64,000 nucleotides of DNA from Curtobacterium sp. MCJR17_020 (GTDB taxonomy: Bacteria; Actinomycetota; Actinomycetes; Actinomycetales; Microbacteriaceae), in contig NZ_CP126260.1 in NCBI RefSeq assembly GCF_003234365.2, positions 2,914,001 to 2,978,000 on the forward strand, in the 5' to 3' direction. Of this stretch, positions 27,608-36,430 are shown in pieces. A program made the position numbers and the translations under genes. Every line of letters starts with the position of its first letter. The first letter of the stretch is position 1. The notes beneath the pieces were generated by a model. That model did not search any database, was not told where the DNA came from, and worked only from the letters and a program-made list of their open reading frames with translations.

Positions 27608-27727
27608 GACCGAGCTTGCGAGGGAGGACGGTGCAGGCAGGCACCGTGCCTCCCGTCCGCCGTGGCGTCACCATCTCGGGCCGCGACGGGCATCCGAGAC
27701 GTCAGCCGCTGCCGGTAGGGTCGCCGC

Positions 27728-28663
27728 ATGAGCGGGGCGACGATCAGCGTGCAGGACTTCGTCATGCGGTTCGGGGACCGGAACGTGGTCGACGGACTGT
27801 CGTTCGACGTCGCCGCCGGCGAGACGTTCGGCCTGCTCGGCAGCAACGGCTCCGGCAAGACCTCGACGATCCGTGCCCTGCTCGGCATCACCACACCGAC
27901 CGCCGGCACCCTGACCATCGACGGCCAGCCCTACCGGCCCGCCACCGGTGGCATCGGGTACCTGCCCGAAGAGCGCGGGCTCTACCGCAAGGAATCCGTC
28001 ATCGACGTGATGTCCTACTTCGGACGGCTCCGCGGGCTGCGCGGCCCCGAGGCGACGGCCTGGAGCATGGACTACCTGGCCCGCGTGGGCCTGGCCGACC
28101 GCGCCAAGCTCCGCGTCGACAAGCTCTCCGGCGGGCAGCAGCAGAAGGTGCAGCTCGGCATCACGATCATGGACCGGCCGCGGCTGCTCATCCTCGACGA
28201 ACCCACGAAGGGCCTCGACCCCGTCAACCGTCGGCTGCTGCTCGACCTGGTCGACGAACGGAAGGCCGACGGTGCGACCGTCATCCTCGTGACCCACCAC
28301 ATGGACGAGGTCGAGCGACTCTGCGACCGGATCCTGCTGCTCAAGGACGGCACCGCTGCCGCCTACGGGTCGATCCCCGACGTGCAGGACGCCTTCGGCG
28401 GTGCCGTCGCCCGGGTCGGCCTCGACGGCCCGGTCCCCCGCTCGCCGCTGTACAAGCTCGCGCGGCACGAGGGGCACGTCGCCTACCTCGTGCCGACGTC
28501 CGCCGCGGCACCGGACGGTGCCGACATCCTCGCCGCGCTAGTGGCGGACAGTGTCCGCGTCACCGCGTTCGAGATGCGTCGGATCCCGCTCGACGAGATC
28601 TTCGTGCAGGTCTACGGCCACGACGCACTCGCCGCGGCTTCGGTTGACGGGGTCGCCGCATGA
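27728..28663 (+). CDS. ABC-2 exporter ATP-binding protein
   Basis: This 311-residue ATPase has Walker A GSNGSGKT (38-45), the ABC signature KLSGGQQQKVQLG, Walker B LLILDEPTKGLD and the switch His in VTHHMDEVE. The C-terminal 90 residues resemble the DUF4162 extension of NatA/YhaQ-type exporters. It pairs with the following permease, whose ATG overlaps its stop. The family exports sodium, drugs or lipids; the substrate here is unknown. The ATG at 27728 follows a GGTAGGG ribosome-binding site. Confidence 0.92.
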   Translation: MSGATISVQDFVMRFGDRNVVDGLSFDVAAGETFGLLGSNGSGKTSTIRALLGITTPTAGTLTIDGQPYRPATGGIGYLPEERGLYRKESVIDVMSYFGRLRGLRGPEATAWSMDYLARVGLADRAKLRVDKLSGGQQQKVQLGITIMDRPRLLILDEPTKGLDPVNRRLLLDLVDERKADGATVILVTHHMDEVERLCDRILLLKDGTAAAYGSIPDVQDAFGGAVARVGLDGPVPRSPLYKLARHEGHVAYLVPTSAAAPDGADILAALVADSVRVTAFEMRRIPLDEIFVQVYGHDALAAASVDGVAA

Positions 28664-29883
28664 GCCGCCTCGGCACCGTCGTCCGGTTCGAGTTCGTCCG
28701 CGCGGTGAAGAAGCCCGCGTTCTGGATCGGCACGCTCGCGCTGCCGGTCGTCATCGTCATCGTGTCCCTGCTCGTCGGCATCGGACAGGCAGCCGGCACC
28801 GACTCGGTCGTCTCGGGCTCGTCGGCCACGAAGACCCCGTTCCGCTACGTCGACCACTCCGGGCTGGTGTCCGAGTCCGTCGCGGCGAAGTGGGGCGGGT
28901 CGCCGTCCACCGACGCCGACGCGGACCGCGCCGCCGTGCGTTCCGGGGAGCTCGACGCCTTCATCTCGTTCCCGTCGTCCCCCTCGACCTCGCCGATCAC
29001 CGTCGACGCCGCCGACCGCGGCCTGTTCGCGAACGGTGGCTACTCGTCCCTCGCCGAACGGGTGCTCGAGCAGAGCATCGCCGCGACCGTCGACGACCCC
29101 GAGACCGTCGAACTCCTGCGCTCGCCACCGGCCACCGACGTCACGACCTACGCCGACGGGCAGGTCGCGCCGGGCTGGCTGTCGATCGTGCCGCCGTTCC
29201 TGCACGTCGCCGCCTTCTTCGGACTCGTCATCCTGCTCGCAGCACGCATGGTGACCGTCGTGGTCGAGGAGAAGGAGAACCGCATCTCCGAGATGATCCT
29301 GACCGCCGTCACCGCCGGCGACCTGATCCGCGGCAAGGTCATCGCGATGCTGCTCGTCGGGTTCGTGCAGGTCGGGGTGTTCGTCATCCCGGGGCTGGTC
29401 GGGATGCTCGCCGTCCTGCCACTCGTCGCCTCGCAGCTCGGCGGGCTGACGATCGACCCGTGGCGGATGCTCGTCGGTGCGCTGCTGCTCGTCGGCGGCG
29501 TGCTGCTGGCGTCCGGGCTGTTCGTCGCCGTCGGTGCAGCGGTGCCGTCGATCAAGGACGCCTCGGCACTGCAGTCGGCCGCGATCTTCGCCCTGATCAT
29601 CCCGCTCTACGCGGCGTTCTTCGTGATGACCACCCCGACCTCGCCCGTCGCCGCGTTCTTCACGTACTTCCCGACGTTCACGCCCGTCACCGCCATGGTG
29701 CGGAACGCCGTCGGCTCACTGAGCGTCACCGAGTCGGTGGTCTGCATCGTCGAGGTGTTCGTCGCTGCCGGGCTGCTGCTGTGGTTCGCCGAGTACCTGT
29801 TCCGGCACTCGGTCGCGCAGTACGGGTCGAAGGTGACGCTGCGGCAGATCGTGTCCTGGCGGCGGCGGTCGGTCTCGCGTTAG
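28660..29883 (+). CDS. ABC-2 family exporter permease (NatB/YhaP type)
   Basis: This 407-residue membrane protein has one transmembrane segment near residues 18-45, a large outer domain, then a cluster of membrane helices from about residue 180. The cytoplasmic segment VVVEEKENRISEMILTAVTA is the hallmark of the YhaP/NatB group. It overlaps the ATPase gene by 4 bp, so the two form one exporter. Its 3' end overlaps a convergent TetR gene by 4 bp. Confidence 0.9.
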   Translation: MSRLGTVVRFEFVRAVKKPAFWIGTLALPVVIVIVSLLVGIGQAAGTDSVVSGSSATKTPFRYVDHSGLVSESVAAKWGGSPSTDADADRAAVRSGELDAFISFPSSPSTSPITVDAADRGLFANGGYSSLAERVLEQSIAATVDDPETVELLRSPPATDVTTYADGQVAPGWLSIVPPFLHVAAFFGLVILLAARMVTVVVEEKENRISEMILTAVTAGDLIRGKVIAMLLVGFVQVGVFVIPGLVGMLAVLPLVASQLGGLTIDPWRMLVGALLLVGGVLLASGLFVAVGAAVPSIKDASALQSAAIFALIIPLYAAFFVMTTPTSPVAAFFTYFPTFTPVTAMVRNAVGSLSVTESVVCIVEVFVAAGLLLWFAEYLFRHSVAQYGSKVTLRQIVSWRRRSVSR

Positions 29884-30620
29884 GGACGGCTCTGGGGTTC
29901 CCGCTCGGGCTCGCGAGCTTCCTGCTGCTGCGCTGCCGGTCGCTGGCGCCCTGGCGTCTCGCGCTCGGGGACGTCGGCGTCGAGGTCCCACGACGGCAGC
30001 TCGTGCTGCTTCCAGCCCTGTCGGAGCGTCCGGACCGAGCGGTCGAACTCGACCATGACGTCGATGTGCGGCCGGACGAGCATCTGGATCTGCAGCCCCT
30101 CGTACACCGCGAGCAGCTGCGTCGCCGCCTGGTACGCCGGGATCGCCGATTCCTCGGCACCGTTGTCGAAGTCACGCTGTAGACCGTTGCTGAGCTGCTC
30201 GACGTACTCGTCGAAGCGCTTGCGGAACAGCTCGGCGAACCCGGACTCTGAGCTCGCGACCGTGATCACGCCCGCCAGGACCCGGACGAGGCCCGGGTCG
30301 GCGACGTCCTCGGCCAGGGTCAGCCGGACGTGGTCGATCGTGCACGCCGGCGGAGTCTTCCGACGGGTGCCCCGCAGCTGCGTCCACCGGTCGTAGGTCA
30401 CCAGCAACAGCGCTTCCCACGCGGGGAACAACCGCTCCACGGTCTCGAGCGGGATGCCCGCGACCTCGGCCACGACCGAGGCGTCGACCGCGTCGAAGGA
30501 GTGCAGCCGGTAGGCGCGGATCGCTCCGCGGACGGTGCGCTCGGCGAGGGACTCATCGTCCTCGACGCGTTCGCCGTGCAGGGGTTCCATCGGACCATCC
30601 CATCGTGTGCGGTACCCCAT
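29880..30620 (-). CDS. TetR-family transcriptional regulator
   Basis: This protein of up to 246 residues has a TetR-like N-terminal helix-turn-helix (SVVAEVAGIPLETVERLFPAW) that is less canonical than usual. The C-terminal helical domain resembles TetR_C. The last 30 residues are Arg/Gln/Glu-rich and probably disordered. The start is uncertain: ATG at 30620 or 30590. It is convergent with the ABC-2 exporter genes and may regulate them, though no operator was found. Confidence 0.8.
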   Translation of the reverse strand: MGYRTRWDGPMEPLHGERVEDDESLAERTVRGAIRAYRLHSFDAVDASVVAEVAGIPLETVERLFPAWEALLLVTYDRWTQLRGTRRKTPPACTIDHVRLTLAEDVADPGLVRVLAGVITVASSESGFAELFRKRFDEYVEQLSNGLQRDFDNGAEESAIPAYQAATQLLAVYEGLQIQMLVRPHIDVMVEFDRSVRTLRQGWKQHELPSWDLDADVPERETPGRQRPAAQQQEAREPEREPQSRP

Positions 30621-30693
30621 TGTCTCGTCCCAGACCGGGGGCCGTCACATCCGCGCCGGGTCGTCGTGGACCAGTTCGGTGTGGGCGGGCCGT

Positions 30694-31359
30694 TCAGCCG
30701 ACCGTGACGGGGGCTGCCGGGGGCTTCACCCGCTGGTTCATCCAGACGAAGAAGCCGGTCAGCGTGAAGACGCCGTAGAAGACGTACATGAGACCCGACG
30801 CGTAGTAGCCGGCCGAGAACAGGAGCGGGACGCCGACCAGGTCGACCGCGACCCAGATGAGCCAGAACTCGACCCAGCCCTTCGCCATGCCGTAGGTCGC
30901 GAGCAGCGAGCCGACGAAGATCCACGCGTCACTCCACACCGGCTCGTACGACCCGAGGGCGCGGAACACCGGGGTGAGCAAGGCGGTCCCACCGACCATG
31001 CCGACGACCAGCAGGACGCGGGTCCGCCACGACGCCCAGTGCGGTTCGATCACGGAGGACGTGTCGTCGGGACGGTGCGTCCAGCGGTACCAGCCGTAGA
31101 TGCTCACGATGATGAACATCACCTGGCGGCCGGCCTGACCGAGCAGGTTGACCGGGTTCGGGGTGTCGAACAGTGCACCCATGAAGACGGTGAACAGGAG
31201 CGCGTTGCCGACCAGCCCGATCGGCCACGCCCAGACCTTGCGGCGCATCCCGCCGAGCGCGCTGAGCAGCCCGAAGACGTTGCCGATCACCTCGCGCCAG
31301 AGCACCGTCTGGTCGCCGATGACGATCTGCGCGTCGAACAGCCAGCGCACGATGCCCAT
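30694..31359 (-). CDS. pnuC: Nicotinamide riboside transporter PnuC
   Basis: This 221-residue protein has seven hydrophobic segments and matches PnuC: NVFGLLSALGGMRRKVWAWP at the N-terminus, LLGQAGRQVMFIIVSIYGWY in the middle, and WVAVDLVGVPLLFSAGYY. PnuC moves nicotinamide riboside by facilitated diffusion for NAD salvage. The ATG at 31359 has GAGGAGGGA just upstream; the longer frame to 31455 is not needed. No NAD-biosynthesis gene is adjacent. The divergent gap to the SipW cluster holds a dyad. Confidence 0.93.
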   Translation of the reverse strand: MGIVRWLFDAQIVIGDQTVLWREVIGNVFGLLSALGGMRRKVWAWPIGLVGNALLFTVFMGALFDTPNPVNLLGQAGRQVMFIIVSIYGWYRWTHRPDDTSSVIEPHWASWRTRVLLVVGMVGGTALLTPVFRALGSYEPVWSDAWIFVGSLLATYGMAKGWVEFWLIWVAVDLVGVPLLFSAGYYASGLMYVFYGVFTLTGFFVWMNQRVKPPAAPVTVG

Positions 31360-31434
31360 GGGTCCCTCCTCGTTTCCGGTCGGTGCAACGGTCCGGGAAC
31401 GCACGGCATTCCGATCACGATCGGGGTACAAACA

Positions 31435-31454
31435 TGTCCTCCACAGGGAGGACA
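31435..31454. promoter_or_regulatory. Dyad upstream of pnuC
   Basis: TGTCCTCC-ACAG-GGAGGACA is a perfect 8 bp inverted repeat with a 4-base spacer, 76-95 bp before the pnuC start and about 260 bp before the divergent exported-protein gene. It is a candidate repressor site. The rest of this 357 bp gap has no gene. Confidence 0.45.
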
Positions 31455-31716
31455 AAAATCACCCCCGTTCTGGGTGCATGCAAAAGCATCTTGCGGCTTG
31501 TCCGCACTATGGGGGACGAGTAGCGTCGTCACCAGAGCGAGTCCAGCCCGCCCGAGCAGCAGATCTGCGCTCCGGAGCCCGGCGACCACTCTCGGCACCG
31601 GTCAGCCGCGACCCCTCACCCGCGAGGTCGATGACACCGTCCCACCGGCACGACGACCCGAATCACGAGCCGGTGGTGCTCAGCGCGCCCCGAAGCGCAG
31701 AACGGACCACTCCCCC

Positions 31717-32271
31717 ATGCACAAGATCGTCACCGGCACCATCGCCGGCGCAGCCGGCATCGCCCTCCTCCTCGGTGGAGCAGGTACCTTCGCCCTCTGG
31801 AACGCCAGCGCCTCCAGCGCCGCGTCCTCGGTGAGCTCCGGCACGCTGACCCTCAGCGCGAACAACGACGGCGCCTGGACGGACATCACCAACGGCCGCT
31901 CGACCGCGATCAACCCCAGCACCGCCCTGATGGTGCCGGGCAACACGTTCCAGTTCACGCAGACGCTGAACATCGGCGCGACCGGCCAGGACCTCAAGGC
32001 GAACCTGACCTACGCCAGCCAGTCGATCACCGGTGACTCCGCACTCCTCGCCGCGACGCAGAAGACCCTCGCCGTGACGTCCTCGAGCGCCACCGTCGTG
32101 CAGTCCACGTCGAACGCGAACACATTCGTCGTCTCGCCGTCGGCATCGACCTCGACGGTCAAGGTCGTCTTCACGATCACGCTGCCGTCCTCGGCGACGA
32201 CCGGGCAGAACGGGTCGATCAACGTCGGCGCCCTGGCCTTCACGCTCACCCAGACCGCGATCGGTTCCTGA
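31717..32271 (+). CDS. Exported protein with SipW-type (alternate) signal peptide, TasA/camelysin-like
   Basis: This 184-residue Ser/Thr/Ala-rich protein has an N-terminal leader (IVTGTIAGAAGIALLLGGAG, then TFALWNASASSA) of the type processed by SipW signal peptidases, with the conserved TFALWN after the hydrophobic core. The mature part is predicted all-beta and has a TasA/camelysin-like look, as in fibre-forming matrix proteins. A SipW peptidase is encoded downstream. The ATG at 31717 has a weak ribosome-binding site. An assembled surface fibre is an inference. Confidence 0.82.
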   Translation: MHKIVTGTIAGAAGIALLLGGAGTFALWNASASSAASSVSSGTLTLSANNDGAWTDITNGRSTAINPSTALMVPGNTFQFTQTLNIGATGQDLKANLTYASQSITGDSALLAATQKTLAVTSSSATVVQSTSNANTFVVSPSASTSTVKVVFTITLPSSATTGQNGSINVGALAFTLTQTAIGS

Positions 32272-32423
32272 TCCACTGATCGCACTGACGCGGGCCACGA
32301 CCGGCCCCTGATCCGCCGGTCGCGGCCCGCCCGGGCTCTTGTGGCCCGTCTGGGCCCCTTGTGGCCCGTCTGGGCCACTTGTGGTCCGCACCAGCAGAGG
32401 CTCACGAGCACCAGGGGACGCAC

Positions 32424-33020
32424 ATGACCGGGACACCGAGGACGACGGGCCGCCACCGCGCGGTGCGACGTCACCGTTGGATCCTGCCAGTCGCGCTCGC
32501 CCTGGTCATCGCCGTCGCCACGGCGCTCCTCGGCGTCGGGGGAACGTACGCCCTCTGGAACGGCACCGCCAGCACCGCTGCCACCACCGTCAAGTCCGCG
32601 ACGGCGACGATCACCGTCGGCACCCTGTCGACGATGAACACGACCGTCCTCGGACCGGGTACCGGAGTCACCGGCACCTTCGCCGTGAAGAACACCGGTT
32701 CGATCCCGCTGTCCATGCGCGTCGCCACGACGACCACGAAGGTCGCCTCCGCGACGAACGCGTCGTCGGCGGCCGTGCTCGGCGAACTGACGCTCCGGTT
32801 GACCAACGTGTCATCAGCTGCGGCCTGCACCGCCGGGCTGTCCGGTGCGAGCGGCCGTCTCGCAGCCTTCGACACCGGCAGCAGCTCCTTCACACTGCAG
32901 CCCGGTGCGAGCTCCGTCGGCTGTGTCGAGCTGGTCCTCGACGCCGACGCGCCGCAGAGCGTGTCCGGCGCCGTCACCGACTTCACCCTCACCGTCACCG
33001 GAACGCAGGTCTCCGCATGA
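32424..33020 (+). CDS. Second SipW-dependent exported protein
   Basis: This 198-residue protein shares the leader pattern of its neighbour: a basic N-terminus (RAVRRHRW), then LALVIAVATALLGVGGTYAL and WNGTASTAA. The mature part is beta-rich and contains two Cys, in AACTAGL and SVGCVELVL, which could form a disulphide outside the cell. The ATG at 32424 has CAGGGGACG upstream. It overlaps the next gene by 4 bp (ATGA). Sequence similarity to the first protein is confined mainly to the leader. Confidence 0.82.
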   Translation: MTGTPRTTGRHRAVRRHRWILPVALALVIAVATALLGVGGTYALWNGTASTAATTVKSATATITVGTLSTMNTTVLGPGTGVTGTFAVKNTGSIPLSMRVATTTTKVASATNASSAAVLGELTLRLTNVSSAAACTAGLSGASGRLAAFDTGSSSFTLQPGASSVGCVELVLDADAPQSVSGAVTDFTLTVTGTQVSA

Positions 33021-33913
33021 ACCGCCGACTCCGGCTCGTCGTCGCCGTGCTGCTCACCGCCGTCTTCGTCGGCGGTGGGTCGAGCGCCGCCTGGGCACTG
33101 TGGAGCGCGTCCGGCACCACGGCCTCGAGCGTCACCATCGGCAAGCTCTCCGCCTCGATCGCCGGCACGAGCGCGCTGACCACCACCTTCTCGTCCACGG
33201 TGACGTCGGTCACGAAGCCGATCACGCTCACCGACTCGGGCACGATCGCCGGCACCGCGACGACCACCGTGTCCGTCGTCTCCGGCAGCTCGACGGCGCT
33301 CGCCCAGGCCGTCACCGTCGTCGCGTGGCCCGTCGCCGCGACCGCGGCGTGCACGACGAACACCGCGGTCGGCAGCGGCTCGGTCACCGGCACCTGGGCG
33401 TCATTGCCGAGCATGACGTCCAAGCTCGCCGCCGGCGCTTCGGCCATCTGGTGCACCCGCAGCACGCTCAAGTCCTCGGCCCCGGCATCCGCCACGGCCA
33501 CCGTGAACGTCAACCTCACCGTGGCGAGCGGCAGCTGGACCTCGGGCGTCGTGCAGGGTGGCTTCACCCTGACCACCCCGGCGACGGCCGCGGACACCGG
33601 TCCCGCACTGGTCTGCACGGACCACGACGGCTGGTACGTCGAGGTGCGCTGGGACGCCGCGAACCGACCGAAGGACACCTGGTACGGCGCCTTCGTCGGC
33701 ACCACCGCGGTCGGCCAGAAGGCGCAGGACTACTCGGCGTTCATCACCATCGCCCCGAACGACGTCCCGGCGAGCGCCGGCACCTCCGGGACGCTCACCG
33801 TGACCGTCAAGGTCCTCGACAGCGCCGGCAACCCGACCTCGACCGTCGCCGGCAGCGGCCCGGTCACGCTCTTCACCCAGAACAACGGCGCGGCGATCCG
33901 GTGTGGCGCATGA
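33017..33913 (+). CDS. Third, larger SipW-cluster exported protein
   Basis: This 298-residue protein has leader RLRLVVAVLLTAVFVGGGSS followed by AAWALWSASG, the same ALW(N/S)ASG context. The mature part is Thr/Ser/Ala-rich and appears to have two beta domains; the second, from about residue 195 (ALVCTDHDGWYVEVRWD), is unlike the first. Four Cys are present (ACTTN, WCTRS, LVCTD, IRCGA). It overlaps both its upstream and its downstream gene by 4 bp. Function as an anchor or tip of a surface structure is speculative. Confidence 0.8.
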   Translation: MNRRLRLVVAVLLTAVFVGGGSSAAWALWSASGTTASSVTIGKLSASIAGTSALTTTFSSTVTSVTKPITLTDSGTIAGTATTTVSVVSGSSTALAQAVTVVAWPVAATAACTTNTAVGSGSVTGTWASLPSMTSKLAAGASAIWCTRSTLKSSAPASATATVNVNLTVASGSWTSGVVQGGFTLTTPATAADTGPALVCTDHDGWYVEVRWDAANRPKDTWYGAFVGTTAVGQKAQDYSAFITIAPNDVPASAGTSGTLTVTVKVLDSAGNPTSTVAGSGPVTLFTQNNGAAIRCGA

Positions 33914-34563
33914 CCCGCGCGACCGCCCGTCCCGAACGTGCCGAGCGCTCCGGCGCGCGCGCCGTCGTGCACGCCGTCGTCCTCGGCGTGAGCACCGGGC
34001 TGCTCCTGCTCGTCGCGGCCCTCGCCGTCGTGCTCATCGTGGTGCCCAAGGCCACCGGCTCGATGCCGCTGACGGTCTTGACCCAGTCGATGGAGCCGAC
34101 GCTGCCGCCGGGCACCCTGCTCGTCGTCCGTCCCACCGCCGTCGACGACATCGAGGTGGGCGACGTCGTCACCTACCAGATCGTCTCCGGCCAGCCGGCC
34201 GTCATCAGCCACCGCGTGGTCTCGGTGTCCTCGGCGTCGAACGGCGAACGCACCTTCGTCCTCAAGGGCGACAACAACGCGGAGGCCGACCCGCACCCCG
34301 TCTCCGCCGCGCAGATCCGGGGCGTCGTCTGGTACAGCATCCCCGAGATCGGAGTCGTCAACCAGCTCGTCAACGTGTCGCGGAGCTGGCTCATCCCGAC
34401 CGTCGCCGGGGTCCTGCTGGCGTACGGCGGCGTGATGATCGCGATCGGCACCGTGACCGCTGCGCGCCGCCGACGGTCGACGGCCGGGCACGGGCGACGT
34501 GCGACGACCGGTCACGGGCGCCGCAGCGCATCGCACCGGGGCTCGGGGCAGGCCCCGGTCTAG
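33910..34563 (+). CDS. sipW: SipW-type (ER-like) signal peptidase I
   Basis: This 217-residue membrane peptidase has catalytic S60 in VLTQSMEPTLPPG, H101 in VISHRVVS (replacing the Lys of ordinary bacterial signal peptidases) and D121 in VLKGDNNAEADPH. These define the Ser/His ER-type subclass to which SipW belongs. One transmembrane segment precedes the catalytic domain and another follows it (WLIPTVAGVLLAYGGVMIAI), then an Arg/His-rich tail. Overlapping the third exported-protein gene, it should process all three leaders in this cluster. Confidence 0.93.
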   Translation: MTRATARPERAERSGARAVVHAVVLGVSTGLLLLVAALAVVLIVVPKATGSMPLTVLTQSMEPTLPPGTLLVVRPTAVDDIEVGDVVTYQIVSGQPAVISHRVVSVSSASNGERTFVLKGDNNAEADPHPVSAAQIRGVVWYSIPEIGVVNQLVNVSRSWLIPTVAGVLLAYGGVMIAIGTVTAARRRRSTAGHGRRATTGHGRRSASHRGSGQAPV

Positions 34564-34574
34564 GCTCGGTGGAC

Positions 34575-35102
34575 GTGACCGACGGAGTGCAGCGAGTGCG
34601 CGAACTGCTCGACGACGCCGCACGTCGGCTCCGCGCCGCCGGGGTGCCGGACGAAGCGCTCGGCGAGTACGTGCAGCCGAAGGCGGTCCTCGGCATCCGC
34701 CGCGAAGCGACCATGCGGCCCCTCGGTCGCGTGTGGCGCGTCGGTGCGCTGCTGATCGGGTCGTCGCTCGAGTCCGGCGGCCGGGTCTGGGCCACCGGGG
34801 CGATCACCCGGGTCACCGATCCGGGCCGGGCGCAGTTCCAGTCGGTCTCCGCCGAGGTCCGTCGGGCCTACCGCGCTGCTGCGGCGAAGGGACACTTCGC
34901 GGCCGGCGACACCGTCAACCACGGCGCCACGGCGGTCGCGTTGGACGGAACGCTCGTCGGCTCGACCGGGGTGCTCTTCGTCGAGGACGACTTGCCGCTC
35001 GTCCGCTGGTCACCGGCCGCGGGCTCCGCCGTCCCGCTCGCCGACTACCTGGCCGATCGCGTCGGGTTGCTCGTCGAACCGCCCCGAGGCGCGACCGACT
35101 GA
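34575..35102 (+). CDS. Conserved hypothetical protein
   Basis: This 175-residue protein starts at a GTG; a GTG two codons upstream is also possible. The N-terminus is an amphipathic helix (VQRVRELLDDAARRLRAAG); the remainder is mixed alpha/beta (YVQPKAVLGIRREATMRPLG, WRVGALLIGSSLESGGRVW). No transmembrane segment or catalytic motif is recognised. It follows the peptidase by about 10 bp but looks unrelated to export. Function unknown. Confidence 0.7.
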   Translation: MTDGVQRVRELLDDAARRLRAAGVPDEALGEYVQPKAVLGIRREATMRPLGRVWRVGALLIGSSLESGGRVWATGAITRVTDPGRAQFQSVSAEVRRAYRAAAAKGHFAAGDTVNHGATAVALDGTLVGSTGVLFVEDDLPLVRWSPAAGSAVPLADYLADRVGLLVEPPRGATD

Positions 35103-35119
35103 CCCGCTATCGTGACGGC

Positions 35120-35260
35120 ATGGACGGACAGCAGCCGCGCGAACGACGCAACCCCTGGTGGGCGGTGCTGCTCGTCTTCATGTTCGGGGGCGTGCTGTCG
35201 CTGGTCGCCGGCCGGATGCTCCCCTGGCAGGACCAGGATCGCCAGGACCCCGACTACTGA
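35120..35260 (+). CDS. Small single-pass membrane protein
   Basis: This is a 46-codon gene. The product has a basic N-terminus (QQPRERRNP), one hydrophobic helix (WWAVLLVFMFGGVLSLVAG) and an acidic tail (WQDQDRQDPDY). By the positive-inside rule the N-terminus faces the cytoplasm. It begins 17 bp after the preceding gene, so the two may be co-transcribed. Short proteins of this form are common in Microbacteriaceae, but no function is known. Confidence 0.55.
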   Translation: MDGQQPRERRNPWWAVLLVFMFGGVLSLVAGRMLPWQDQDRQDPDY

Positions 35261-35449
35261 CTGACCCCAGACGGGAGGACGCGCGCCGTGAGTACTGCAG
35301 CGTCACCTCGGACGAGATCCACGGCGACACGGTCACGTTCCAGCACGCCTCGCGCGTCGTCACGGCGACGCCGCGCTGCTCGCCGCCCTGCTCGGATTCG
35401 CCGTCCGCACGGTGTCCGCCGGAGCCGCCAGCGGTCCTGACACGACCAC

Positions 35450-35502
35450 ACGACGGACTGGAGGCCGTGCTCACGTGGTGAGCACGGCCTCCAGTCCGTC
35501 GT
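35450..35502. terminator. Strong long-stem hairpin
   Basis: Arms 35450-35474 and 35478-35502 are perfect 25 bp complements with a 3-base loop. It lies in the 342 bp gap after the small membrane-protein gene and before a same-strand gene, so a terminator is likely. The rest of the gap shows no convincing gene. Confidence 0.8.
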
Positions 35503-35602
35503 CAGGTGCGCTTCCCCCGTCAACGGGCGGCGCACGGCGGGTCGCGTCCGCGACACCACCGGTCTCGTCGCCCGAGAGCCCTGCCGGACGCCGTCGTACG
35601 CT

Positions 35603-36262
35603 GTGCGGGTGGTGAGCATGATCATCCTCGTGATGGCCGAGTACATGGTCGACGATTCCCCGCTGTGGTACCGCGGATCGCGGTCCAGAGAGCACTTCGG
35701 GGTTGCCGAGGCCACGGACCTCGGGCTGAGCGCGTCACTCCGGCACGACCTGCAGGCCTGGAACGACGTCTTCGAGCAGGTGAGGCAAGAGGTGTTCGAC
35801 GATCGTGACGAGTCGAGCTCAGTCCCGTCGACCTTGGCGTCCCCCGAGGTGTTGGAAGCCCACCGAGTCGAGTCCTTCACCCTCGCAAGTCGCGTCCAGC
35901 TCGAGCTCGGTGACGACGTCCACGTCTGGTGCGGCGCAGGCAGTGGCATCGACATGGTGACCGAGTCGGGGACGGTCGTCGTGCTGCCGAACGGACGACC
36001 GGGCACCGATGTCGAGTTCCTGCGTGACGGAAAGCGCGACGTCAGATCGGCGCGTGCGGCGGGCGCACGTGAGGGAACAGCCAAAGCAGTCGTCCACTGG
36101 CGTGCCCTCACCGAACGAGTCGGGACCCCGTTCGGCGACGCCGAGACCCGCGCCCTCGGACTCCGAACAGCCGGGCGCCTGCAGGGCGACGTCGGACCTC
36201 GCGCCCAGGTCGTCTTCTACGCTGGCGCGTCCGCGCTGTACCGGGTCGACGAATTCGACTGA
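35603..36262 (+). CDS. Hypothetical protein
   Basis: This protein of up to 219 residues has no recognised domain. The start is uncertain: GTG at 35603, with a later in-frame ATG at 35618. The N-terminal part is helical and acidic (LRHDLQAWNDVFEQVRQEVF), the middle beta-rich (ASRVQLELGDDVHVWCGAGS), and the C-terminus ends VVFYAGASALYRVDEFD. Codon use is ordinary for this genome. It is convergent with the alpha/beta hydrolase gene across 168 bp. Confidence 0.55.
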   Translation: MRVVSMIILVMAEYMVDDSPLWYRGSRSREHFGVAEATDLGLSASLRHDLQAWNDVFEQVRQEVFDDRDESSSVPSTLASPEVLEAHRVESFTLASRVQLELGDDVHVWCGAGSGIDMVTESGTVVVLPNGRPGTDVEFLRDGKRDVRSARAAGAREGTAKAVVHWRALTERVGTPFGDAETRALGLRTAGRLQGDVGPRAQVVFYAGASALYRVDEFD

Positions 36263-36430
36263 GGTGGCCACCGTCCGGTAGCCGATCGCTCGATGGAGCC
36301 CGGTGAAGTGCGCATCGGGTTGGCTGTTCGAACGACCCGAGAAGCGTGACTCGGTGCGGGGCCGGAGGATCGCCCCATACCGGATCCGCAAGCGTGGGGT
36401 CAGCCCGCTCTTGCCCCAGTGAAGGATGGG

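Noticed and set aside
35281..35450. Possible coding remnant in the gap after the small membrane protein
   Set aside because: One frame gives a short hydrophobic stretch, but there is no start, ribosome-binding site or family match.
36263..36391. Possible transposase relic on the minus strand (GLHRAIGYRT)
   Set aside because: It recalls the C-terminus of IS3-type transposases, but only a few residues match and no DDE core is nearby.
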